From Acidimicrobiaceae bacterium (GTDB lineage: Bacteria > Actinomycetota > Acidimicrobiia > Acidimicrobiales > Aldehydirespiratoraceae), in contig VXYK01000041.1 in assembly GCA_009845995.1 (NCBI GenBank), positions 33,731 through 91,900 of the forward strand: 58,170 nucleotides of DNA, given 5' to 3'. The notes below the pieces were generated by a model that did no database searches, was not told where the DNA came from, and saw only the letters and a list, made by a program, of their open reading frames with translations. How positions within the stretch are numbered: the first letter of the stretch is position 1; each line of letters opens with the position of its first letter. Positions 26,611 to 35,551 of this stretch are shown here, piece by piece. Position numbers and translations under genes: made by a program.

Positions 26611-29600
26611 CTAGTTGATGGCCGGAGTCGTGCGCAGCGAGAAGCGAAACGGTTCGCTGGCGATTTTGGCGTCGTGAATGCGCAGCGTGTCAGGAGCCGG
26701 CTCAGTGCTGATTTGAGTGGCTAGTACCTGGTCAGACACATAGTCACTGTGTTTTGCGAGTGAGTCGAGAGCAGCGTCGGAGGCGGCTGTGACCCAGACT
26801 TCGATGCGGTCGGTGACGACCAGGTCCTCGGCTCGGCGGGCGTTCTGGATCTCGCGGACCATGTCTCGGGCGAGACCTTCGGCTTCGAGTTCCGGAGTGA
26901 GGTTGGTGTCGATACTGACCACCGCGTCGTTGGAGCGCAACGCCGCGGCAACCACGCCATCAGGGGACTCCAGCACCAGTTCGTATTCCTCTGCACTCAG
27001 CACCTGATCTGCGACCGAAACGGTGCCGTCGGAGTTTGCTTCCCATTGGCCGGCGCGGGCGGCGGCGAACACCGTTTGAACCGCCGACCCGAGGCGGGGA
27101 CCGAGCGCTTTGCCGTCGGGGCGCAGAATCAACGTGGCGAGGTTCCCGATCTCGTCGGTGACGTTGACGGCTTTGACGTTGAGCTCATCGGCGAGCAATT
27201 CGCTGAACGGCTCCAGAGTGGTTGCGTTGCGGCCCGCCACGGTGAGCGATGCCAGGGGCAGCCGCACCCGCAGACCCTCGTTCTCGCGCAGCCGCAATGC
27301 TGTGGAGGCGACATCTCGAAGCCGGTCCATCGCCGCCACCAGTTCATCGTCGGCAGGATAATCGTCGACCGACGGCCAGTCGCAGAGGTGCACCGAACGC
27401 TCCAAAGACTCGTCGCCCCCCGAGAGTCCCAGCCAGATCTCTTCGCTGATCATCGGCAAGAACGGGGCTGCTACCTGCACAAGCGTAATGAGCACGCTAT
27501 AGAGCGTGTCGAGTCCGCCTACGTCTGCGCCGCTGCCGTCCACGCCCCAGAAGCGGTCCCGAGAACGGCGGATGTACCAGTTGTTGAGCGCGTCGATGAA
27601 AGAGCGGATCTCCGCGGCCGCTCCGGCCAGGTCGTAGGCGCCCATCCGGGCTTCGGTCTTGACGATGAGGTCGCGGGTCTTGGCGAGAATGTAGCGGTCG
27701 AGCAACTCGGTGCTGTCAGTGCGGAAACTCGCCTGATAGTTCTCGACGTTGGCGTAGAGCGTGAAGAACGAATAGGCGTTCCAGATCGGCAGGATCACCT
27801 GGCGGACGACGTCGTCGATGGCCTGGTCGGAGATCCGAGCGTCACCGCCGCGCACGATGTTGGACGACATGAAGTACCAGCGCAGAGCATCGGATCCCTG
27901 CGCCGAGAAGATGTCCTCCGGTTCTGTGTAGTTGCGCAATTTCTTGGAGAGCTTCGCTCCGTCGTCGGCCAGCAGGATTCCGTGGCAGATCACATTCTGG
28001 AAGGCGGGCCGGTCGAACAGTGCGGTGGCCAACACATGCAACGTGTAGAACCAGCCGCGTGACTGGTTGATGTACTCGACGATGAAATCGGCCGGAAAAT
28101 GCTCGTCGAACCATTCTTTGTTCTCGAAGGGGTAGTGAACCTGCGCGAAGGGCATGGCGCCGGACTCGAACCAGCAGTCCAGAACTTCAGGAACACGACG
28201 CATCATCGACTCGCCGCTCGGGTCGTCTGGGTTGGGTCGGACCAACTCGTCGATGAAGGGCCGGTGGAGGTTGTCGGGTCGCACTCCGAAGTCGGCTTCC
28301 AACTCATCGAGGCTGCCGTACACGTCGGTACGGGGGAAATCGGGGTTGTCGCTGATCCAAACGGGGATGGGTGAACCCCAGAATCGGTTGCGCGAGATCG
28401 ACCAGTCCCTCGCCCCTTCGAGCCACATACCGAAGCGACCGTCGCGGATATGGCCAGGCACCCAGTTGATCTCCTGGTTGGTCTCCAGGAGCCGATCGCG
28501 GATCTCGGTGACTCTCACGTACCAGCTCGGCATGGCTTTGTAAATGATGGGCGTGTCGGTGCGCCAGCAGTGCGGGTAGTTGTGGGTGTAGCTGTCGTGT
28601 CGAACTAGACGACCTGTGTCGCGCAACTGTTTGATGATCCCTGCGTTGGCTTCGAGCACGTTGATGCCGGCCCAATCGGTTACTTCTTCGGTGAAACAGC
28701 CAGAATCGTCGACCGGTACCACGATGCCGATGCCGGCTTCGGCTGCCACACGTTGGTCGTCCTCCCCAAACCCGGGGGCCATGTGCACGACGCCGGTGCC
28801 TTCGGAGGTGTCGATGAAGTCGCCTTCGAGGATGACGAAGGCGCGGTTCGGGCCGTGGCGGGGGTTTTCCGGATCGACTTGCGCCATATCCGCGAAGAAG
28901 TCGAACAGCGGCACATAGGTGCGTCCGACGAGTTCGGACCCGCTGATGGTGCCGATGTGGGTGGCGTCGCGGAGCTGGCGCTCGTAGGTGTCGAGCGCGG
29001 CCTCGCTCAACACGTAGCGGCTGCCGTCAGCATCGCGCATCACCGCATAGGTGAGGTCGGGTCCCACGCTGAGGGCAAGGTTCGAGGGCAAGGTCCACGG
29101 CGTGGTGGTCCATGCCAGGATCGACACCGTTCCACCGAAACCGGGGAGCCCGCTTGAGTCGTCAAGTTCGAATGCCACGGTGATCGCCGGGTCTTGACGA
29201 GGCCGGGTGGCGTCGTCAAGACGGATCTCGTGGTTCGACAGGGGCGTCTCGGCACCCCAGCTGTAGGGCAGCACACGGTTCGACTGGTAGATCAGCCCTT
29301 TGTCCCAAAGCTGTTTGAACGCCCACATGACCGATTCCATGTAGTCGCGGTCCATGGTTTTGTAGTCGTTGTCGAAGTCGACCCAGCGGGCTTGCCGGGT
29401 GACCGTTTTCTCCCATTCCTTGGTGTATTTCAGCACCGAAGTCCGGCAGTACTCGTTGAACTTCTCGATGCCGTACTCGATGATCGAAGCTCTGCCCGCG
29501 ACCGGGAGTTCCTTTTCGGCCTCCATCTCGGCGGGCAAGCCGTGGCAGTCCCAACCGAAGCGCCTCTCAACCCGACGGCCCTTCATAGTGAAGTAGCGGG

Positions 29601-29823
29601 GGACCACATCTTTGACGTAACCGGTGAGCAGATGCCCGTGGTGAGGGAGTCCATTGGCGAACGGCGGCCCGTCATAAAACACATATTCGGTGTCGAGCGG
29701 GCGCTGCTCGACTGACTCCTCGAAGGTGCCGTTGGTCGCCCAATATTCGAGAATGCGCCGCTCAATGTCCGGCAAATCCGCTTTCTGAACATGCGGATAC
29801 GGCGCGTTCGTGGCGTCACTCAT
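26611..29823 (-). CDS. ileS: Isoleucyl-tRNA synthetase (long, type 2 form)
   Basis: A 1070-residue class I synthetase that charges tRNA-Ile. It has the HIGH-type signature GLPHHGHLLTGYVKD (HHGH at 61-64), KLSKK near residue 620 in place of KMSKS, and a large connective-peptide editing domain between them. The length and the PPFANGLPHHGH form fit the eukaryote-like type 2 IleS known in mycobacteria and other actinobacteria, a group often naturally tolerant of mupirocin. ATG 29823 (MSDATNAPYPHVQKADLP) is chosen; a longer frame to 29889 adds no conserved sequence. No T-box leader is evident upstream. Confidence 0.96.
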   Translation of the reverse strand: MSDATNAPYPHVQKADLPDIERRILEYWATNGTFEESVEQRPLDTEYVFYDGPPFANGLPHHGHLLTGYVKDVVPRYFTMKGRRVERRFGWDCHGLPAEMEAEKELPVAGRASIIEYGIEKFNEYCRTSVLKYTKEWEKTVTRQARWVDFDNDYKTMDRDYMESVMWAFKQLWDKGLIYQSNRVLPYSWGAETPLSNHEIRLDDATRPRQDPAITVAFELDDSSGLPGFGGTVSILAWTTTPWTLPSNLALSVGPDLTYAVMRDADGSRYVLSEAALDTYERQLRDATHIGTISGSELVGRTYVPLFDFFADMAQVDPENPRHGPNRAFVILEGDFIDTSEGTGVVHMAPGFGEDDQRVAAEAGIGIVVPVDDSGCFTEEVTDWAGINVLEANAGIIKQLRDTGRLVRHDSYTHNYPHCWRTDTPIIYKAMPSWYVRVTEIRDRLLETNQEINWVPGHIRDGRFGMWLEGARDWSISRNRFWGSPIPVWISDNPDFPRTDVYGSLDELEADFGVRPDNLHRPFIDELVRPNPDDPSGESMMRRVPEVLDCWFESGAMPFAQVHYPFENKEWFDEHFPADFIVEYINQSRGWFYTLHVLATALFDRPAFQNVICHGILLADDGAKLSKKLRNYTEPEDIFSAQGSDALRWYFMSSNIVRGGDARISDQAIDDVVRQVILPIWNAYSFFTLYANVENYQASFRTDSTELLDRYILAKTRDLIVKTEARMGAYDLAGAAAEIRSFIDALNNWYIRRSRDRFWGVDGSGADVGGLDTLYSVLITLVQVAAPFLPMISEEIWLGLSGGDESLERSVHLCDWPSVDDYPADDELVAAMDRLRDVASTALRLRENEGLRVRLPLASLTVAGRNATTLEPFSELLADELNVKAVNVTDEIGNLATLILRPDGKALGPRLGSAVQTVFAAARAGQWEANSDGTVSVADQVLSAEEYELVLESPDGVVAAALRSNDAVVSIDTNLTPELEAEGLARDMVREIQNARRAEDLVVTDRIEVWVTAASDAALDSLAKHSDYVSDQVLATQISTEPAPDTLRIHDAKIASEPFRFSLRTTPAIN

Positions 29824-29948
29824 GGCCCCAAAGGTTACCGGCGCTGAACTGTTTGGACTTCTTGGTGAAATCTGCGCGTATAACCACACGGTTCGTAGCT
29901 GAACGCGCAGATTCGGCGGTGGCGGTTAGACGGGTTTAGGCTCGGCGG

Positions 29949-30875
29949 ATGCGCAGATTCCTCATTGACACCGATACCGCCAGTGATGATGCCGTTGCGT
30001 TGGTGATGGCGCTGCGACACGCCGACATCAACGTCGAAGCGATCACCGTGGTGTCAGGCAATGTCGGCCTCGACCAAGCAGTCCAGAACGCGCTCTACAC
30101 GGTGGAATTGTGCGGTGCCGACGTGCCGGTGTATGCGGGCGCGGCATCGCCGATGATGCGCTCGCTCGAGACCGCGCAATACGTCCATGGCGAAGACGGA
30201 ATGGGTGACGCCGGTCTTCTGCTTTCGGGCCGGGTGCCCGCCGAGGGGCGTGGCGCCGAGGTGATCGTGGAGACGATTCTGGGGGCGCCCGACGAGATCA
30301 CGTTGGTGGCCTTGGGTCCGTTGACCAATGTTGCCATCGCCGTGCTGCTGGCGCCCGAGATAGCGGACGCAGTCGACCGGGTGGTGGTGATGGGCGGTAC
30401 CGGTGTGCATGGGCCTGGCAACGTTTCGGCCATGGCGGAGTACAACTTCTGGGCCGACCCCGAAGCGGCCGCCGTAGTGTCTCGCGCCGGTTTCCCCATT
30501 GAGTTCGTGGGTTGGGATATTTCGATCGCCTCAGCAGTGGTTGACGCCGACCGCCACGAGGCAATAAAGGCCATCGGCACTCCGCTGTCGAAGTTTGCGG
30601 TCGACATCTCCCAGGTAGTCCGAAGGTTTGCCATGGAGAACGGGTTGGCAGGAGATGACCTGCCCGATCCGATCGCCATGGCCCACGCCATCGACCCGAG
30701 CGTGGCGACGACCCAGCGCTTGCATGTGGACGTGATGGTCGGCGACGGCCCCCAACGCGGTGTGCTGGAGGTCGACCAGCTTGGTTTCGGCGGTGGTGAA
30801 CCCAACGTCGATATTGTCACCCACTACCCCAGCGACCACTTCTTCTCCCTGCTCCACGCGGCCCTGAGCGACTAG
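29949..30875 (+). CDS. Inosine-uridine preferring nucleoside hydrolase family protein
   Basis: A 308-residue protein with the calcium-binding signature of nucleoside N-ribohydrolases near the N-terminus (LIDTDTASDDAVAL). It also has AITVVSGNVG, VYAGAASPM, ITLVALGPLTNVA, VVMGGTG, and the Asn-rich EYNFWADPEAA. These enzymes hydrolyse the N-glycosidic bond of nucleosides for base salvage. The start ATG 29949 is close to the divergent ileS (125 bp). The SDR gene follows 49 bp after its stop, in the same direction. Confidence 0.92.
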   Translation: MRRFLIDTDTASDDAVALVMALRHADINVEAITVVSGNVGLDQAVQNALYTVELCGADVPVYAGAASPMMRSLETAQYVHGEDGMGDAGLLLSGRVPAEGRGAEVIVETILGAPDEITLVALGPLTNVAIAVLLAPEIADAVDRVVVMGGTGVHGPGNVSAMAEYNFWADPEAAAVVSRAGFPIEFVGWDISIASAVVDADRHEAIKAIGTPLSKFAVDISQVVRRFAMENGLAGDDLPDPIAMAHAIDPSVATTQRLHVDVMVGDGPQRGVLEVDQLGFGGGEPNVDIVTHYPSDHFFSLLHAALSD

Positions 30876-30924
30876 GCGGTCTCCATCTGACCAACACGAC
30901 CTTGTGCGGGTAGGGTCGGCGGCT

Positions 30925-31695
30925 ATGGATGAGAGCGAATTGCGGTCGTTGTTTGATCTCACGGGCCGAACTGCGGTTGTCACTGGTGGTACCCGCGGCA
31001 TCGGACGTGCTGTGGCTGAAGGATTCGCCGCGGCGGGCGCGAACGTTGTCGTCGCGAGCCGCAAGGCAGATGCGTGTCGCGCTACGCAGGCACACCTTGA
31101 GTCGATGGGGGCAGAGGCCCTTGGCATCGCTGTCAACATGGGCGATTCCGACAGCGCTGAGACCATCGTTGGTGCGGCCGTGGATCGGTTCGGCGGGCTC
31201 GACATCGTCGTGAACAACGCTGCCAATCCCTTGGCGGCTCCGGTTGGCAGCCAGGACCCGGGCAGCTGGCAGAAGTCATTCGAAGTGAATTTGCAAGGCC
31301 CGGCCCTTCTCATCGGCGCGGCAGTCCCCCACCTCGGAGCGAGCGGCCGCGGTGCAGTCGTCAACGTGATCTCGGTTGGGGCGTTCCAGTTCGCGCGCGG
31401 CGTCTCCATCTATGCGTCGATGAAGGCTGCGTTGTTGTCTGTCACTCGCTCCTTTGCGGGAGAACTCGCTGAGCAGGGCATCCGGGTCAACGCTCTGGCC
31501 CCGGGCCCGGTCAACACCGACATGGTGCGGAACGTGGGTGAAGGCGCCGCTGAGCACATGGGCGCGCAGACCCTGCTGAATCGCTGCGCTGAACCCGACG
31601 AGATGGTGGGTGCGGCACTCTTCTTGGCTAGCGACGCCTCGTCCTACATGACGGGCCAGGTACTCGTCGTCGACGGCGGAATGCATCCCCACTGA
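30925..31695 (+). CDS. Short-chain dehydrogenase/reductase (SDR)
   Basis: A 256-residue classical SDR with TAVVTGGTRGIGRAVAEGF (cofactor glycines), a Arg in VASRK that favours NADPH, NNAANPLAAP, and the YASMK catalytic Tyr/Lys pair, ending with SSYMTGQVLVVDGGMHPH. It resembles the FabG/gluconate-dehydrogenase-like branch. The substrate is not assignable. ATG 30925 is preferred over GTG 30904 because MDESELRSLFDLTGRTAVVTGG gives the normal spacing to the glycine motif. It converges with the toxin-antitoxin module, separated by a hairpin. Confidence 0.92.
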   Translation: MDESELRSLFDLTGRTAVVTGGTRGIGRAVAEGFAAAGANVVVASRKADACRATQAHLESMGAEALGIAVNMGDSDSAETIVGAAVDRFGGLDIVVNNAANPLAAPVGSQDPGSWQKSFEVNLQGPALLIGAAVPHLGASGRGAVVNVISVGAFQFARGVSIYASMKAALLSVTRSFAGELAEQGIRVNALAPGPVNTDMVRNVGEGAAEHMGAQTLLNRCAEPDEMVGAALFLASDASSYMTGQVLVVDGGMHPH

Positions 31696-31718
31696 CCGAT
31701 CGCTCCAGCGGTGGTCAG
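31692..31718. terminator. Hairpin between convergent genes
   Basis: CTGACC (31692-31697) pairs with GGTCAG (31713-31718), with an inner CGCT/AGCG stem. It overlaps the stop codons of the SDR gene and the opposing nucleotidyltransferase gene. There is no T-run on either side, so intrinsic termination is uncertain. Confidence 0.35.
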
Positions 31719-32260
31719 GCCAGTTGGCGCAGTCGTTCAACTCGGGGGTCGTCGCCATCTAGGTGGTTCGCTATCACGCCCACAACCGTCACGACATTGA
31801 AGGAGCCGGCCTCCGCCATGTTCGCGAGGTCGACCCAATCCTGCGGACGATCGAAGAACGCCTTGAACACGGCGAGATCCGAACAGGCCAGAAAGGGAAT
31901 GTCGTGTCCGCCGAATCGCTCGGTGCGTGTCCGGGTCGCGACTTGCGTGTGGAAATCGGTTGTGTTGAAGAACAGGTCGACAGGTGTTTTGTCCCACCAC
32001 AGGCGGGTCTGCCCGTCCGCAGCGATGGCTTGGCGGTGTGCGTCGGTGACTTCGATGTGGGGTGTCAGGTGTTCGAGGGCCTTGTCGGCTTGAAGATGGC
32101 TGACGAACAGGTTGACGTCGATGTCGATGGTACCCCGTGCCCGGTGTGTACACCAAGCAAGAGCCAGCGCCCCTCCGAATGCGTGCGGGATATTCCCTGC
32201 GCTGAGGATGTGGTGGAGTTCGACGATGCGTTCGACGGGCCCCGTCTCTTCGCTGCTCAT
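31715..32260 (-). CDS. Nucleotidyltransferase toxin of AbiEii/MNT-like type
   Basis: A 181-residue protein with a minimal nucleotidyltransferase core. HAFGGALALAWCTHRARGTIDIDVNLFV carries the GG (29-30) and the metal-binding D-x-D (Asp46, Asp48). A typical C-terminal lysine/aromatic block (LACSDLAVFKAFFDRPQDW) is shared with the AbiEii/MenT-like group. Known relatives transfer nucleotides to tRNA or other targets and are neutralised by an upstream antitoxin. The ATG overlaps the stop of the XRE gene (TAATG), as expected for an antitoxin-first operon. The target is unknown. Confidence 0.78.
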   Translation of the reverse strand: MSSEETGPVERIVELHHILSAGNIPHAFGGALALAWCTHRARGTIDIDVNLFVSHLQADKALEHLTPHIEVTDAHRQAIAADGQTRLWWDKTPVDLFFNTTDFHTQVATRTRTERFGGHDIPFLACSDLAVFKAFFDRPQDWVDLANMAEAGSFNVVTVVGVIANHLDGDDPRVERLRQLA

Positions 32261-32610
32261 TATCGGGGGTCTGGGGGTTCGGACGGGAAGGATTGTCCGG
32301 ACTGTCGCCCGAATACTTGACCAGGACCAGAGGGCGAGTGGCGGGCGGGAAACGCTGCGGCCAGGGTGAGAACGGACTCGAGTTCGGTGCCGCGGTCGTC
32401 GGATTCGCCGTAGATCCGCCGTTCAAGCAGGCCGTCGAGGGCGAAACCAGCGGCTCGCACTATTCGATTCAGGGTGGCGACCGTCGGTGACATGCGCCCC
32501 GTTTCGTAGGCCGAGATCGTGGAATGGGAAGTACCGGCGCGTTCTGCCAGCGCTCTCAACGTGAACCCCGACCTGGCGCGGGCTTCCCGTATCACATGTG
32601 ACGCATCCAT
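32260..32610 (-). CDS. XRE-family antitoxin/repressor of the nucleotidyltransferase module
   Basis: A 116-residue protein starting MDASHVIREARARSGFTLRA with a complete XRE helix-turn-helix (LRALAERAGTSHSTISAYETG). After it, ATLNRIVRAAGFALDGLLE and a flexible acidic/proline tail would contact the toxin. ATG 32610 is used because upstream codons run into the operator. It overlaps the toxin gene by the TAATG junction. An almost perfect 24-bp inverted repeat sits 8 bp upstream of its start, fitting autorepression. Confidence 0.85.
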   Translation of the reverse strand: MDASHVIREARARSGFTLRALAERAGTSHSTISAYETGRMSPTVATLNRIVRAAGFALDGLLERRIYGESDDRGTELESVLTLAAAFPARHSPSGPGQVFGRQSGQSFPSEPPDPR

Positions 32611-32617
32611 TAGTACT

Positions 32618-32641
32618 GATGGTATCGGTTTCGAGACCATC
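32618..32641. promoter_or_regulatory. Inverted-repeat operator upstream of the XRE antitoxin
   Basis: The arms GATGGTATCG (32618-32627) and CGAGACCATC (32632-32641) pair at 9 of 10 positions around a 4-bp centre. The site begins 8 bp upstream of the antitoxin start codon. This is the expected position for autoregulation by an XRE dimer. Confidence 0.75.
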
Positions 32642-32807
32642 CGTCTACTCACGACCTTTCTGCACGATCGACGTCGATGCCCGAGCATCGCGGCCGCCAT
32701 CGGCTTCTGTGATCCATCGGTTGCGGGACCCTTGGCGAGTTGTTGTTGCCGTTGGCCATGTGGTGTAGTCGTGGGGTCAGTGCTCGGGCCGATCCCAAGG
32801 AGTGGCG

Positions 32808-33800
32808 ATGCCTGGTATGAAGATCTCGTTGGCCACGGCACCAGGACCGCGAACCGAAGAACTCGCGGTGCTGGCCGAGGAACTGGGTTTTGAGCGTTAC
32901 TGGTTGTACGACTCGCCGGCGATCTACGAAGACGTGTGGATCACGTTGGCTCGCCTGGCTTCGGTAACTGACAGGCTGGGCTTGGGCACGGCTGTGTTGG
33001 TGCCTCATTCGCGCCATCCGATGGTGACCGCCTCGGCGATCGCCACGATGGAGCGTCTCGCACCGGGACGTTGCGCTTATGCGTTCGGCACGGGGGCGTC
33101 GGCGCGCTGGTGTTTCGACCAGCCTGCTTTGACCTGGAAGTTCATGGGTGAATATTTGACGCAGCTCAAGGCTCTGTTGGCCGGCGAGACCATTGAGATC
33201 GACGGCAAGGCCTGTCAGATGATCCACCACCCGGACTTGGCTGTTGCCCGGCCGATCGACGTGCCGATGTTGTTGAGTGCGTTCGGCCCCAAAGGGATCG
33301 GTGTGGCCACCGAGCTGCAAGCAGACGGAATCATGAACATGTTCCCGCCGGCACAAGGATTTGCTGAGCGTGTGCAGATGGTTTCTGGCACCGTGCTCGA
33401 CGAGGGCGAAGCGATCAGCGACCCGCGCCCCGCCGCTGCGATCGGCCCCTGGCACATGGTTGCCTACCACGGGATATACCAGGCAGCGCCGGAGGCCGTC
33501 GACACGATGGCCGGTGGTCCCGACTGGCGGGCCGGAATCGAGGCCGAGCGCCCGGAAGGTGAGCGCCACCTGGTGGTTTGGGAGGGCCACGTCACCCACC
33601 TTGTCGAACGCGACACGCCGGTCATGGAAGCAAGCGGAGAAGCGATTGCGGGCATGTCCTGGGTCGGAACCGCCGATGAGATCCGCGCTCGGGTGGACGC
33701 GGCCGCTGATGCTGGTGTCACCGAAGTGATGTACACCCCAGCCGGTCCCGATGCTGCGCGTGAGATCCGCGCTTTCGCGTCAGCCGCTATCGGCAACTGA
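32808..33800 (+). CDS. LLM-class flavin-dependent oxidoreductase
   Basis: A 330-residue luciferase-like TIM-barrel protein. It has the N-terminal MKISLATAPGPRTEELAVLA, then LGFERYWLYD, RLASVTDRLGLGTAVL, HPMVTASAIATMERLAPGR and a C-terminal WVGTADEIRARVDAAADAG. Members use FMN or coenzyme F420 to oxidise or reduce small molecules; in actinobacteria many are F420-dependent. Which cofactor is used cannot be decided here. AAGGAG at 32797-32802 favours ATG 32808 over GTG 32802 or ATG 32817. It is divergent from the toxin-antitoxin module and converges with the PhyH-like gene. Confidence 0.87.
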   Translation: MPGMKISLATAPGPRTEELAVLAEELGFERYWLYDSPAIYEDVWITLARLASVTDRLGLGTAVLVPHSRHPMVTASAIATMERLAPGRCAYAFGTGASARWCFDQPALTWKFMGEYLTQLKALLAGETIEIDGKACQMIHHPDLAVARPIDVPMLLSAFGPKGIGVATELQADGIMNMFPPAQGFAERVQMVSGTVLDEGEAISDPRPAAAIGPWHMVAYHGIYQAAPEAVDTMAGGPDWRAGIEAERPEGERHLVVWEGHVTHLVERDTPVMEASGEAIAGMSWVGTADEIRARVDAAADAGVTEVMYTPAGPDAAREIRAFASAAIGN

Positions 33801-33839
33801 GCGGGGTACTGTCCGCGCTGGCTATTCGTAGTGCGGCTG

Positions 33840-34829
33840 CTATTCGTAGTGAAGGGCGGGCCGCGGGCCTGCGCGCATGTCGTCGATCGCTTGGGTGACG
33901 TCGACGATCGCCTCTTCGAGTTTGGCTGCAGCCGCTTCGGCATCGATGCCGAACTCAAGGGTTTCGACCAGTTCGTTGAGGCGGCCGGTTGCCCGCCAGG
34001 CAGCGTGGCGGGACCATTCGGTGTAGAGAACTTCCGGGTCATCGATGCCGATGAGGTCGCGTGTGCGGGTTTGGTCGTCTCGGCTTCGGTCGAGACTCAC
34101 GTAGCCGCTGACCATGGTGATCCGCTCGGCGGGTTCGGTGAGTTCAGCGCCGCGGTGCACCACCATGTTGCCGTGAAGCGCCACCGCGTAACCCGGTCCG
34201 GCGAACTCGGGGACCACGACACGCTCGCGCGGAGGCGTCTGGTCGTTGGCTGCCAATTCGGCGGCTTCGTGTTTGGTGCCGTGGAACCACTCGAACTGAC
34301 CTCCGGGGAGTGTGGCAGGGTCGCTCACCATCATCACGTAGTCCAAAGCGACGGTGTCGTGGTGCCATTTGTCGACCGGTTGGTCGGGGTTGGCTGTGGG
34401 TTCGTAGTTGATGTGACCAACGTGCACCGGCATCGTGTGTGGAGCGACTGGGGTGCCGAATATGGCACTCATCAGTTCGGTGAAGTCTGGACTGAAACAC
34501 AGGTCTCTCAACCAACGCGACCGGTAGCAGCCGCCTCGGACTGCGTTTTCGATGCGATTTCCGGCGCTCCGCTCGTGCACTCGGAGCTTGCGTGCCACGT
34601 CGAGCAGGACTTCAGCGCCTTCTTTCGACAAGACCCTGAACGGGGCTGATACTGCCATCGGTGTGGCTGTGGGCGCTATGTCCTCGTCGCTGTAGCCGAG
34701 TTCTTCGAGGGTTGTGATCGACGACGGCGGTTCGAGTTGAAGATGCACGCTCGGATCGAAGCTCGGTTCATCCGCGAACCAGCTATAGCCCAGCGGTAGT
34801 TCGTCGGGAAACGATACGGCCAGCGTCAC
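33840..34829 (-). CDS. Phytanoyl-CoA dioxygenase (PhyH)-like Fe(II)/2-oxoglutarate oxygenase
   Basis: A 329-residue protein with the iron-binding motif His-x-Asp in KWHHDTVALDYVMMV, the distal His in GNMVVHRGAELTEPAERI and the 2-oxoglutarate-binding Arg in the same block (ERITMVSGYV). This layout matches PhyH-like oxygenases. The substrate is unknown. The start MTLAVSFPDELPLGYSW lies at 34829 and the C-terminus is a helical tail. The twelve bases CTATTCGTAGTG are duplicated at and just after the stop codon, a small direct repeat. Confidence 0.75.
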   Translation of the reverse strand: MTLAVSFPDELPLGYSWFADEPSFDPSVHLQLEPPSSITTLEELGYSDEDIAPTATPMAVSAPFRVLSKEGAEVLLDVARKLRVHERSAGNRIENAVRGGCYRSRWLRDLCFSPDFTELMSAIFGTPVAPHTMPVHVGHINYEPTANPDQPVDKWHHDTVALDYVMMVSDPATLPGGQFEWFHGTKHEAAELAANDQTPPRERVVVPEFAGPGYAVALHGNMVVHRGAELTEPAERITMVSGYVSLDRSRDDQTRTRDLIGIDDPEVLYTEWSRHAAWRATGRLNELVETLEFGIDAEAAAAKLEEAIVDVTQAIDDMRAGPRPALHYE

Positions 34830-34887
34830 TCGGCCAGCCTAACCCTCTCGCCGATTCGAGGTCACATGAACCTCGTTGGCCGCAGCG

Positions 34888-35097
34888 TTAGTCAGCGGGT
34901 TTCTCGCTCGAGTCGGCTTCGTCGTCGGCGTCAGTCTCGGTGTCTGGTTTGGATTTGTCGTCGGCGTCAGCCTCGGTGTCTGCTTTGGATTTGTCGTCGG
35001 CGTCAGCCTCAGGAGTTGGTTCGGTCTCGGCAGTTGGTTCGGTTTCGGCTTCGGGTTCTGGCTCAGGTTCTGTGGCGGTCTCGGCGTCTGCGTCGGG
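34888..35097 (-). pseudogene. In-frame continuation of the acidic tail beyond a stop codon
   Basis: Downstream of the TAA at 35098-35100 the same frame continues for 69 codons without a stop, to TAA at 34888-34890. The composition is identical to the tail upstream: D, E, A, P, T and K only, in blocks such as PEPEPEAETEPT and ADADDKSKADTE. A 36-bp (12-codon) unit encoding ADADDKSKxDTE is repeated. The tail was therefore probably once one longer protein, now split by a nonsense change, unless the stop is read through or is an assembly error. Confidence 0.7.
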
Positions 35098-35484
35098 TTA
35101 GGCATCGGCATCGGGGTCGGCGTCGGCGTCTGCGTCGGCCCCTGCGTCAGCGTCCGCGCCTGTGTCGGTTTCAGTCTCTGCGTCGGCCTCTGGTTCGGCA
35201 GATTTCGTGGCTTCGGGGTCTGGGGAATCCGCTGGTGGTTCCTTGCCGTCGCGCATGGCCTTCCACTTCTCGGCAGCGGCACGATATGCGGCTTCGGCTT
35301 CTGAACGTTCCGTTGACGACCCGCCCTGTGACAGCTTCTTGACCAGTGCCGCGGCGTCGTCTTTGGCCCGTTCGGCCTTCTTCAACCTCTTTTCACGCTG
35401 GGTGCGTTCACGGTCGGCAGCCACGTACTCGTTGAAGAGTGTCAGCGCCGCGGTTGTCTCGTCGTCAAGGGTGATTTTCGCCAT
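35098..35484 (-). CDS. Small coiled-coil protein with acidic low-complexity tail
   Basis: A 128-residue protein. The first half is a charged helix likely to form a coiled coil (DRERTQREKRLKKAERAKDD, then AAALVKKL) plus AYRAAAEKWKAMRDGKEPP. The second half is a low-complexity acidic tail (AEPEADAETETDTGADADAG and so on). It is cytoplasmic, with no signal or membrane span. I do not recognise a family. The tail is cut by a TAA at 35098, after which the same frame continues in the same style for 69 codons. It ends 68 bp before the zinc-dehydrogenase gene region upstream on the same strand. Confidence 0.65.
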   Translation of the reverse strand: MAKITLDDETTAALTLFNEYVAADRERTQREKRLKKAERAKDDAAALVKKLSQGGSSTERSEAEAAYRAAAEKWKAMRDGKEPPADSPDPEATKSAEPEADAETETDTGADADAGADADADADPDADA

Positions 35485-35551
35485 TGGTCCTATTCTGTCG
35501 GGTTGCAGGCGAACTAACGACCTGCCCCACCGAGTCGCATGCCCCTGTCAG

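Noticed and set aside
34866..35342. Plus-strand frames with RRRQSRC- or VGVSLGV-type repeats
   Set aside because: They are the reverse complement of the acidic low-complexity tail on the minus strand; the repetitive peptide follows from that tail's codons.
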